This document shows, one piece after another, positions 1 through 5,817 of a stretch of 6,691 nt of DNA; position 1 is the stretch's first letter; each line of letters opens with the position of its first letter. A model generated the notes under the pieces. That model was not told where the DNA came from. It was given only the letters and a program-made list of their open reading frames with translations, and made no database searches. The stretch is from Thermoplasmata archaeon. Lineage in GTDB: Archaea > Thermoplasmatota > E2 > UBA202 > JdFR-43. Made by a program: the position numbers and the translations under genes. The stretch spans positions 1-6,691 of the forward strand of contig JAGGXG010000022.1 of assembly GCA_021163175.1 (NCBI GenBank), written 5' to 3'.

Positions 1-2
1 AC

Positions 3-740
3 GAACCAGATGGAATTGAAGAGAGATGGGCCGTGTTAATGGCTGGGCCAGCAAACAACTACCTTGAGGTTTGTGCCAATGGTGATATAACGGATATGAA
101 AAATGTTCTTATCAACCATGGATGGGATCCAAGCCATATATGGACTATATACAGCGATGAATCTAAATCGAAATTTGAAGAAGCAATCATGCGAATGAAA
201 GAAAATGAAGATATGGATGACATATGTATCGTGGGGTGGTCTTCTCATGGTAATTACGTCAATTATCGACAGGTTGACAAATGGCTTGACAACTTTGCAT
301 GCAAAGGGTTACTTATCGTAGTAGACAGTTGCGGATCTGGTATAGCCACAACTATTATGGCGAAGTCAAAGAGAGTAATAATTACATCGTGCAGAGCTGA
401 TGAATCCGCCTACAGTATGGGTGTACACGGATATAACGGAATACTATTTTATTTTCTGGCAGATGAAACAGGTATATGGAGTTCCAAGAGAGGTTTTCCG
501 CCACCAGATCCTATAGTAGGAAGAAAAGATGGAGTGTTTGCAAGAACAGATCCTGATACAAGCTCAGAGTATGGAGGAAACAATGATGGCTGGATATCTG
601 CGGAGGAGGCTTATGAATATGCATACAAGTGGGTCAAAAGAACTATTAAAGAGCTATCCGGTGGTCAAGCTGACCAGAATCCACAGTTCTATGATGGCTA
701 TCTTGGGGATTTGAAGATCGTGAAATGGAGGGAAGAATAG
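3..740 (+). CDS. Caspase/legumain-like (clan CD) cysteine peptidase, 5'-truncated by window edge
   Basis: The reading frame is open from the first complete codon, so the N-terminus lies outside the window; 245 residues are visible. The beta-strand/turn RWAVLMAG near the left edge is typical of the start of a C13/C14-type peptidase domain. The catalytic His lies in WSSHG (His codon 246-248) and the catalytic Cys in VVDSCGSG (Cys codon 330-332), the His...Cys dyad of clan CD. ITSCRADESAY and the GILFYFLAD helix follow, as in the caspase fold. Near the C-terminus (about 549-608) an acidic stretch ending NNDGWISAEEA resembles an EF-hand/dockerin-like calcium loop, then a QNPQFYDGYLG tail. It is probably a secreted or surface protease that hydrolyses peptide bonds, perhaps calcium-activated. 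The fold is confident, but cleavage specificity and the C13 versus C14 assignment are not. GTG/ATG codons at 33 and 39 are internal, since the domain's first strand begins before them. Confidence 0.85.
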   Translation, partial: EPDGIEERWAVLMAGPANNYLEVCANGDITDMKNVLINHGWDPSHIWTIYSDESKSKFEEAIMRMKENEDMDDICIVGWSSHGNYVNYRQVDKWLDNFACKGLLIVVDSCGSGIATTIMAKSKRVIITSCRADESAYSMGVHGYNGILFYFLADETGIWSSKRGFPPPDPIVGRKDGVFARTDPDTSSEYGGNNDGWISAEEAYEYAYKWVKRTIKELSGGQADQNPQFYDGYLGDLKIVKWREE

Positions 741-744
741 AATA

Positions 745-785
745 CTCTTCTCTCTATTCTCTCTTCTTTTTAATTTTTGATTTCT
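745..785 (+). terminator. Pyrimidine/T-rich terminator-like tract after the peptidase gene
   Basis: Five bases after the peptidase stop the plus strand becomes an almost unbroken pyrimidine run (repeated ctctt/tctct) and then two T-runs, tttttaattttt. Archaeal RNA polymerase terminates at T-rich tracts in the non-template strand without needing a hairpin, and I see no strong stem here. The position between two plus-strand genes, the second of which has its own TATA box, fits termination. Confidence 0.5.
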
Positions 786-859
786 ATGCTGGAGATCTAG
801 ATGTGACAAGGTTTGATTGGGATGCGTAGAGAAAAGTAACACATCATGGCAAAATTAAA

Positions 860-867
860 TTTAAATA
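860..867 (+). promoter_or_regulatory. TATA box for the propeller gene (leaderless promoter)
   Basis: The sequence tttaaata is preceded by an A-rich stretch (aaaatta) suitable as a BRE. The box centre is about 24.5 bases before the A of the ATG at 888, so transcription should start at or next to the start codon. There is no purine-rich Shine-Dalgarno sequence between box and start. Confidence 0.6.
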
Positions 868-887
868 GCACTTTGCATTAAACCATC

Positions 888-2129
888 ATGAAGAGGATAA
901 TAATCATCATGGTGGCTATTCTTGCTTTTACATCTTCAGCCTCTTTTCAGACAATACATGTTGAAAAGAGCAATGAAGCAAGCAGAGAAATTGCATCTGC
1001 AGGACATTTTGAAATTCAATGGGAAAAGAGCTATGGAAAGCTATGGTGGTGGTCTGCTCGTTATGAAGGCCCACAGCCTGTTGGAGATGCTGATAACGAT
1101 AGCATGAACGAGTTGCTTATTGGAGGACGAGATCCAATATTGCGAGTAATGAAATGGAATGGCAATAGCTATTACGAGGAAGCAAAAATAATCGATCCAG
1201 TTTTTGGAATTGGTTACGGAGTATGGGTTCATATTGGCGATAACTGGTTCCGCATGCGGCAGCCTTTTGGCTCTGCAACAGGCTTTGCGATAGGCGATGT
1301 TGATAACGATGGAAAAAATGAAATTGGCATAGCATGGGGTCGTCATGTCTCAGCATTCAAATGGAATGGCCATGCATATAAACTAATGGGAAGATACATC
1401 ATAATTGGAAAAGATGAAGATGGTACGACGCTTGATTGCATAATTGGCGATGCTGATAACGATGGAAAAAATGAGTTCGTTGTTACTGGTGGCTATAGAA
1501 ATGCTCCTTCATTACTCGTTTTGACATGGGATGGGAGCAGATTTGTTGAAAAGGCAAGCTGGTGGGGACATGGAGACATATATTTTCCATGGATTGCTGA
1601 TGTTGATAACGATGGAAAGAATGAAGTTATAGTGGGAGACGGCAGCAATTTGAGAATATTAAAATGGAATGGAAATGGATTCAATGACATTCTCATAGAT
1701 AAATTTTCCGGGCATCAAATATTCGGATGTGTTGCAAAAGATAGCAATAACGATGGCATAAAAGAAATACATGTTACATTCGATTATCCCCGTTTATGCA
1801 TATACAGGTGGAATAATGGGAGCTATGAAAAAATATATGACAAAATATGGAATGGCGAGGATTCAACTATAGAAGCAATAGATGTCGGAAATGTTGATGA
1901 TGATGCAATGCCTGAAGTGGCGGTTGGAACGAATTATGTTCATGTGCTGCAGTGGAATGGTAGCGGCTATAACGAAGAATATTTAATCAATGCCACGCAT
2001 GGAGCACTTGCTGTAACATGCATTGGAGATTTTGATAATGATGGAAAAAATGAGATCAACGCCGCCAATGTATGGGTGGATAGTGATAACGAAGACTACA
2101 GAGAATGGATATTTAAATATGTAAGCTGA
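888..2129 (+). CDS. Secreted seven-bladed FG-GAP/VCBS-type beta-propeller protein
   Basis: This 413-residue protein starts with a signal peptide: MKR, a hydrophobic core IIIIMVAILAF, then TSSAS with cleavage near residues 17-20. Seven repeats follow, each with a calcium-loop consensus D-x-D-N-D-G-x-x-E, at residues 67-75, 137-145, 188-196, 238-246, 285-293, 335-343 and 381-389. The loops are usually followed by a hydrophobic strand and then (K/T/R/Q)W(N/D)G plus an aromatic residue. Seven units of 46-51 residues (70 between the first two) match the integrin-alpha-like FG-GAP/VCBS propeller. The last unit ends the chain without a further domain, anchor or sorting signal. It is probably an exported binding or structural protein whose ligand cannot be read from the sequence. 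Its neighbour upstream is a caspase-like peptidase, and both carry apparent calcium loops. Blades 1, 5 and 6 have degenerate loops (DSMNE, NNDGIKE, DDDAMPE). Confidence 0.85.
   Translation: MKRIIIIMVAILAFTSSASFQTIHVEKSNEASREIASAGHFEIQWEKSYGKLWWWSARYEGPQPVGDADNDSMNELLIGGRDPILRVMKWNGNSYYEEAKIIDPVFGIGYGVWVHIGDNWFRMRQPFGSATGFAIGDVDNDGKNEIGIAWGRHVSAFKWNGHAYKLMGRYIIIGKDEDGTTLDCIIGDADNDGKNEFVVTGGYRNAPSLLVLTWDGSRFVEKASWWGHGDIYFPWIADVDNDGKNEVIVGDGSNLRILKWNGNGFNDILIDKFSGHQIFGCVAKDSNNDGIKEIHVTFDYPRLCIYRWNNGSYEKIYDKIWNGEDSTIEAIDVGNVDDDAMPEVAVGTNYVHVLQWNGSGYNEEYLINATHGALAVTCIGDFDNDGKNEINAANVWVDSDNEDYREWIFKYVS
1086..2054 (+). repeat. Seven dispersed in-gene repeats encoding D-x-D-N-D-G-x-x-E loops
   Basis: The loop-coding segments begin at 1086, 1296, 1449, 1599, 1740, 1890 and 2028. 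Loops 2 and 3 share an identical 21-base block spanning the DNDGKNE codons. Loops 4 and 7 differ from it by a single silent-type change each (an aaa to aag Lys codon and an aac to aat Asn codon). Loops 1, 5 and 6 are more diverged. The repeats are the nucleotide counterpart of the propeller blades and not a mobile or CRISPR repeat. Confidence 0.8.
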
Positions 2130-2172
2130 TTGATTCCCAATTCCACTATCTTCAAATAAATGGCTCATAAAA

Positions 2173-2982
2173 TCATTTCATCTGCAATGGAAATCGCCAG
2201 TCTATTCCGATTGTTTTAAACCCAATTTTTGGAACTATTGCAAACCTCCTTTTGTGCTCATTCTTCTTCACCATCTCATATATTCTCCTAACCTCTTCAA
2301 TTTCAACGCCAGCAATGCTGCATATTTCCTCCATGCTACGCTTCCTCTCTATTCCATACAGTATAGCATCTATTTTCTCATACGGCAAACCAAGTTCCTG
2401 CTCATCTGTTTGCCCTTTCCACAATCCGGCTGTAGGAGGCTTTTTAATTATCTTCTCCGGTATCTCCAGATGGCTCGCCACCATATAAACCTGCGTTTTA
2501 TACAAATCGCCGATGGGCATGAAGTCGGCGCCGCCGTCGCCATATTTTGTGAAATATCCAAGCATCAGCTCGGTTTTGTTTGAAGTTCCGCATACAAGGG
2601 CGTCGAGCATATTCGCATATTTATATAGATAAATCATTCTTATTCGAGCTTTTATATTCCCGATTGCCACTTTATCCAGCTCATCTTTTCCAACGACCGA
2701 ATGAACAATTGAAGAAATATCTATGGTTGTGTAGTTAACGCCTGTTAGTCGAGCCATTTGGCGTGAATCTTCAAAATCAGTCAAAGGTGTTGCAGTCTCT
2801 GGCAAAAAAATTGCATATACATTTTCCTTTCCCAAAGCCATAACAGCGAGCTTTAAAACAAGGCTTGAATCTATCCCCCCAGATAAGCCTATAATGACTC
2901 TTTTCTTACCAGCCTTTTCAACATATTCTTTTATAAATTCAGTTACTATTTCAACAACTTCTCTTTCATTTATTTCAAGCAT
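2173..2982 (-). CDS. nadE: NAD(+) synthetase (ammonia/amide-transferring synthetase subunit)
   Basis: This 269-residue protein has the normal length for stand-alone NadE, which adenylates and amidates deamido-NAD (NaAD) to NAD in the last step of NAD synthesis. The ATP-pyrophosphatase P-loop SGGIDSS is at residues 34-40. Further family signatures are GNIKARIRMIYLYKYAN, CGTSNKTELMLGYFTKYGDGG, PIGDLYKTQVY, KKPPTAGLWKGQTDEQELG, and the C-terminal KIGFKTIGIDWRFP. All key regions are present and uninterrupted. There is no fused glutaminase domain, so it needs free ammonia or a separate glutaminase. A candidate glutaminase-like gene is divergently transcribed 37 bases away. The 3' end converges on the propeller gene with 43 bases between the stops. 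The start at 2982 fits the family N-terminus and a minus-strand TATA-like box about 25 bases upstream. Confidence 0.95.
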   Translation of the reverse strand: MLEINEREVVEIVTEFIKEYVEKAGKKRVIIGLSGGIDSSLVLKLAVMALGKENVYAIFLPETATPLTDFEDSRQMARLTGVNYTTIDISSIVHSVVGKDELDKVAIGNIKARIRMIYLYKYANMLDALVCGTSNKTELMLGYFTKYGDGGADFMPIGDLYKTQVYMVASHLEIPEKIIKKPPTAGLWKGQTDEQELGLPYEKIDAILYGIERKRSMEEICSIAGVEIEEVRRIYEMVKKNEHKRRFAIVPKIGFKTIGIDWRFPLQMK

Positions 2983-2990
2983 GCAAAAGA

Positions 2991-2998
2991 TTATATTT
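2991..2998 (+). promoter_or_regulatory. TATA box for the nitrilase-family gene (leaderless)
   Basis: The sequence ttatattt is centred about 25.5 bases before the ATG at 3020 and is preceded by the purine-rich gcaaaaga as a possible BRE. There is no Shine-Dalgarno sequence. The box lies between the nadE start codon and the nadE TATA-like box, so the two promoters interlock. Confidence 0.55.
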
Positions 2999-3003
2999 TA
3001 TTT

Positions 3004-3011
3004 CAATTTAT
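3004..3011 (-). promoter_or_regulatory. TATA-like box for nadE (leaderless, minus strand)
   Basis: Read on the minus strand the sequence is ataaattg, centred about 25.5 bases before the nadE ATG at 2982. It sits inside the TATA-to-start interval of the divergent amidase gene. A more T/A-alternating minus-strand stretch (aaatata) lies closer to the gene, but its spacing of about 13-15 bases is too short for an archaeal promoter. Confidence 0.4.
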
Positions 3012-3019
3012 TTCTTGCG

Positions 3020-4030
3020 ATGAAAGTAATGGCAGTAAACATGGAGCCCAAGGTGGGCAATAAAAAGAAAAATTTGAAAAAGATGGCTCGCTTCATGGAT
3101 AAAGAAGAAGCAGACCTGTATGTTTTTGGAGAACTTTCTTTAACAGGATACATGTGCAAAGATGCGTTATTTGAACTTGCTGAAAGTTTGGACGGGGAAT
3201 CAATCAACGAAATGAAAGAAATTGCAAAGCAAAAAAATGCGAGCATAATATTTGGGATGCCAGTTGAAAAGAGAAAAGGTATAATTTATAATGCTTCCAT
3301 ATTGATCAAACCAGATGGAATTGGAATATACAAAAAAAACTATCTCGCAAATTTTGGACCTTTTGAAGAAAAAATTTATTTTAAGGAAAGCAACAATTCA
3401 TCAGTATTCGAAACAAAATTTGGTAAAATAGGATTATGCATATGCTATGATATTTTTTTCCCGGAACTTTTAAAATCGATGGCTTTGAAGGGGGCAGATT
3501 TTATAGTATGTATATCCGCCTCTCCTTCCACTTCTCGTCAATTCTTTGAGAAGGTTTTTCCGGCAAGAGCCATCGAAAACACTTCTTTTATAATTTATTC
3601 AAATATTGTTGGCGAAGAGGAAAATCTTGTATTCTGGGGAGGAAGCCAGATTTATGATCCAATGGGCAATTTAATGGCGAGAGCAGAATATTTCAAAGAA
3701 GATTACATCATACAGGATTTGGATTTGGATTTGATTAAAGATGCGAGAATAGCACGACCAACATTGCGGGATACAAAGCCAGATATCTTCCTCGATTTAT
3801 ATAACATTGCGAGAGAAAAAGAGGTTTTTAATGATGATGTGAAAGCAGGAATAAAATTGGCAGCCATGGCTCCAAAAAATTTTGAGGAGATAGATGTATA
3901 TGGAAATGAAGATATTGCATTTGGAGTAAAAATTGTAACAGGGTGCAAAAAAATAAATGTTATTCCGAGCAATGAAATAAGAGCAGTTTTTAAAGGAGAG
4001 GAAGAGAAAGAAGTGAAACTGAAAGATTGA
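3020..4030 (+). CDS. Nitrilase-superfamily amidase resembling the glutaminase subunit of NAD synthetase
   Basis: This 336-residue protein has the Glu-Lys-Cys triad of the carbon-nitrogen hydrolase family: E38 in FGELSLTGY, K106 in KKNYLANFGPFEE, and C142 in LCICYDIFFPE. The surrounding motifs match the N-terminal glutaminase domain of fused glutamine-dependent NadE better than generic nitrilases: LTGY..KDAL, YLANFGPFEEKIYF (family K-x-x-LPNYGVFDE-x-RYF) and SASPS (residues 166-170). The likely reaction is glutamine to glutamate plus ammonia, supplied to the divergent nadE product; this partnership is inferred from motifs and position. The core ends near residue 265. Residues of about 271-336 form an extra tail containing GIKLAAMAP and GVKIVTGCKKINVIP, absent from ordinary nitrilases. 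The ATG at 3020 gives the family N-terminus MKVMAVNMEPKVGN and correct TATA spacing; earlier in-frame codons lie inside nadE. An amidase with another substrate remains possible. Confidence 0.85.
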   Translation: MKVMAVNMEPKVGNKKKNLKKMARFMDKEEADLYVFGELSLTGYMCKDALFELAESLDGESINEMKEIAKQKNASIIFGMPVEKRKGIIYNASILIKPDGIGIYKKNYLANFGPFEEKIYFKESNNSSVFETKFGKIGLCICYDIFFPELLKSMALKGADFIVCISASPSTSRQFFEKVFPARAIENTSFIIYSNIVGEEENLVFWGGSQIYDPMGNLMARAEYFKEDYIIQDLDLDLIKDARIARPTLRDTKPDIFLDLYNIAREKEVFNDDVKAGIKLAAMAPKNFEEIDVYGNEDIAFGVKIVTGCKKINVIPSNEIRAVFKGEEEKEVKLKD

Positions 4031-4066
4031 TAGCTTTGCCAACATGAAAGTACAGAACATTAAAAC

Positions 4067-4074
4067 TTAAATAT
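4067..4074 (+). promoter_or_regulatory. TATA box for trxB (leaderless)
   Basis: The sequence ttaaatat is centred about 23.5 bases before the trxB ATG at 4094, in the 63-base gap after the amidase gene. A box of its own argues that trxB is transcribed separately and not only as a read-through from upstream. No Shine-Dalgarno sequence precedes the ATG. Confidence 0.55.
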
Positions 4075-4093
4075 TCAAAGGCATATCCAGACC

Positions 4094-5020
4094 ATGCCAT
4101 ACGATTATGATATCGCCATCATAGGAGCTGGAGCAGCAGGTTATTCAGCTGCCATTTATGCTGGGAGGAGTGGAGCAAGCGCTGTTATATTTGACAAAGG
4201 AATGGGCGGAGGGCTGACCAGCGAGGCTGATGAGATTGAAAATTACCCGGGCTTTAAGAAAATAAAGGGTCCCGAGCTGATGGAAAGAATGAAAGAGCAC
4301 GCTTCCCAATATGCGAAAATGCATTTCTTGGAAGAGGTAAAAGATTTGAAGGTTTATGATGATGGCATCGATGTCATTTCTTCAAAAAGAATCTATAAGG
4401 TTGGAGCTGTAATACTGTGCACAGGCACAGAGCATCGCAAGCTTGGGGTAAAAGGCGAGGAGGAATTTCGAGGAAGAGGCGTTTCATATTGTGCAACATG
4501 TGATGGTCCATTTTTTGTTGGAAAAGATGTTGTTGTTGTGGGAGGAGGAAATACAGCGATATCGGAAGCAATTTATTTGAAGGATATAGGATGCAATGTT
4601 ACAGTCATACATAGAAGAGATGAGCTGAGGGCTGAGAAAATTCTTGAAGATGAAGCGAAGCAAAAGGGTGTGAATTTCATATGGAATAGCGTTGTTGAGG
4701 AAATATTTGGAGATGAAATGGTCAAAGGTGTTAAAATAAAAAATGTTAAAACTGGTGAAATTAAAGAAATAAAGGCTTCAGGAGTTTTTGTTTCGATTGG
4801 AGAAGAGCCCAACAATGAGTTGGCAAAAAAAGTGGGCGCCCAGCTCGATGAACATGGCTATGTCAAAGTAGACAGATTGCAGAGAACAAGCGTAAAGCGA
4901 GTTTATGCAGCAGGCGATATAACGGGCGGCGTCCGTCAAATTGTCACAGCATGCGGCGAGGGGGCGACGGCGGCACTTGCGAGCCTTGAAGTGATTGGAA
5001 AAAGGAATCCATTCAGGTAA
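4094..5020 (+). CDS. trxB: Thioredoxin reductase (NADPH-type FAD flavoenzyme)
   Basis: This 308-residue protein has the usual length for the low-molecular-weight thioredoxin reductase, which passes electrons from NAD(P)H through FAD and a disulfide to thioredoxin or a glutaredoxin-like protein in the cytoplasm. The FAD-binding GAGAAG is at residues 11-16 and the family signature IENYPGF at 48-54. The redox pair CATC is at 133-136. The pyridine nucleotide site GGGNTA is at 150-155, followed by HRRDELRA at 173-180. The second FAD motif AAGDITGG is at 272-279, followed by the QIVTACGEGATAA helix. The HRRxxxR arginines are those that contact the 2'-phosphate of NADPH in E. coli TrxB, so NADPH use is likely. 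The gene is complete and converges on the ureohydrolase gene with only five bases between stops. The electron acceptor cannot be read here. Confidence 0.95.
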   Translation: MPYDYDIAIIGAGAAGYSAAIYAGRSGASAVIFDKGMGGGLTSEADEIENYPGFKKIKGPELMERMKEHASQYAKMHFLEEVKDLKVYDDGIDVISSKRIYKVGAVILCTGTEHRKLGVKGEEEFRGRGVSYCATCDGPFFVGKDVVVVGGGNTAISEAIYLKDIGCNVTVIHRRDELRAEKILEDEAKQKGVNFIWNSVVEEIFGDEMVKGVKIKNVKTGEIKEIKASGVFVSIGEEPNNELAKKVGAQLDEHGYVKVDRLQRTSVKRVYAAGDITGGVRQIVTACGEGATAALASLEVIGKRNPFR

Positions 5021-5025
5021 TCCAC

Positions 5026-5817
5026 TCAGATGAAGGATTTCCAGGCGACGAAGTTGGTTAAGATTTTGGCAGCGAGCAATCCAGTTTTTCCATCATCATA
5101 AGGAGGGGATGTTTCCACGATGTCCATAGCTACAACATTGGGGGCAATTTTTTCAATGAAATCAAAGACTTCGTAGCCAAGCCCGAAAGGCTCTGGGTTG
5201 CTCACACCAGAAGCATAGCATGGATCAAACACATCCATATCTATGCTTAAATAAACCCTTTCATACTTTATTTCATCAACCAGCTCCAAACTGAATTGCC
5301 TCGCTGTATAATAGCGAAAACCGAGCTTTTCAGCTTCTTCTTTCTCTTCCTTTGACATGGAACGAATTCCAATGCTTATCACGCCATCCATTCCAACTTT
5401 TTCAAAAATTCTTCTCGTAGCACACGCATGGCTGTTTTTATCCCCCAAATATTCGTCTCTGAAGTCCGCATGTGCATCAAGGATAACGACGCCATCTATT
5501 TCATTGTAAGGCACAATATGCGGCGTTATAGAATGAGCGCCCCCTATTATTATAGGAACCTTTCCATCCTTTATTGCATTTTCAACAAATTTTTTTGCAT
5601 CTTCTATGCTGAAATTTCCAGCATCATGCATAAATGCAAGAGTAAGGTCAACGCCTGTAAAAATATCATAGCTCTCGTAATTGTATGAGAGTTCCCTTAT
5701 ATAATCTGGGGCCTTCGATGTACCCTTTCTAAAAGACATTTCTTTATCTTCATATGGTACGCCAGCTATGACAAATTTTGCCTCATGATATGGAGAAGTT
5801 GCATCAGCAAAAATCAT
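5026..5817 (-). CDS. speB: Agmatinase-type ureohydrolase (agmatinase or N1-aminopropylagmatine ureohydrolase)
   Basis: This 263-residue ureohydrolase has the complete set of binuclear manganese ligands: H95 in GGAHSIT, D114/H116/D118 in DAHADFRD, and D193/D195 in SIDMDVFDP. The loop SHACATRR (129-136) and the NPEPFG segment with E209 match agmatinase-type enzymes, not arginase. The expected reaction removes urea from agmatine to give putrescine. In some archaea the homologous enzyme acts on N1-aminopropylagmatine to give spermidine directly, and sequence alone does not separate the two. The ATG overlaps the stop of the upstream aIF5A gene as ATGA, so the two are co-transcribed and probably translationally coupled; there is no separate promoter. 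The context supports polyamine supply for (deoxy)hypusine formation on aIF5A. Its 3' end is five bases from the trxB stop. Confidence 0.9.
   Translation of the reverse strand: MIFADATSPYHEAKFVIAGVPYEDKEMSFRKGTSKAPDYIRELSYNYESYDIFTGVDLTLAFMHDAGNFSIEDAKKFVENAIKDGKVPIIIGGAHSITPHIVPYNEIDGVVILDAHADFRDEYLGDKNSHACATRRIFEKVGMDGVISIGIRSMSKEEKEEAEKLGFRYYTARQFSLELVDEIKYERVYLSIDMDVFDPCYASGVSNPEPFGLGYEVFDFIEKIAPNVVAMDIVETSPPYDDGKTGLLAAKILTNFVAWKSFI

Noticed and set aside
33..41. GTG/ATG at the left edge as a real start of the peptidase
   Set aside because: The frame is open upstream to the edge and the conserved RWAVLMAG strand begins before these codons, so the gene is truncated, not short.
293..306. 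Perfect 14-base palindrome ctttgcatgcaaag
   Set aside because: It lies inside the peptidase coding sequence, encodes an ordinary NFACKG stretch, and has no second copy or promoter nearby; a coincidence is the simplest reading.
741..887. Possible small gene or RNA in the 147-base gap
   Set aside because: It holds only the pyrimidine-rich tract and the TATA region; no start-to-stop frame of convincing quality and no strong hairpin is apparent.
1041..1696. Several minus-strand open frames opposite the propeller gene
   Set aside because: They arise because the repeated GAT/AAC/GGA codons are open on the reverse strand; no recognisable product.
2130..2172. Possible terminator between the propeller gene and nadE
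   Set aside because: The 43-base gap has no stem and no T-run longer than three on either strand, so I cannot support a terminator call.
2254..2583. 109-codon plus-strand open frame
   Set aside because: Antisense shadow of nadE; the protein on the other strand carries all NadE motifs.
2894..3019. Longer N-terminus for the amidase gene
   Set aside because: The added residues come from sequence antisense to nadE, do not resemble the nitrilase family N-terminus, and would ignore the TATA box at 2991-2998.
3797..4060. Minus-strand open frames opposite the amidase C-terminus
   Set aside because: Low-complexity Phe/Ile-rich translations typical of antisense AT-rich DNA; no homology seen and no minus-strand promoter.
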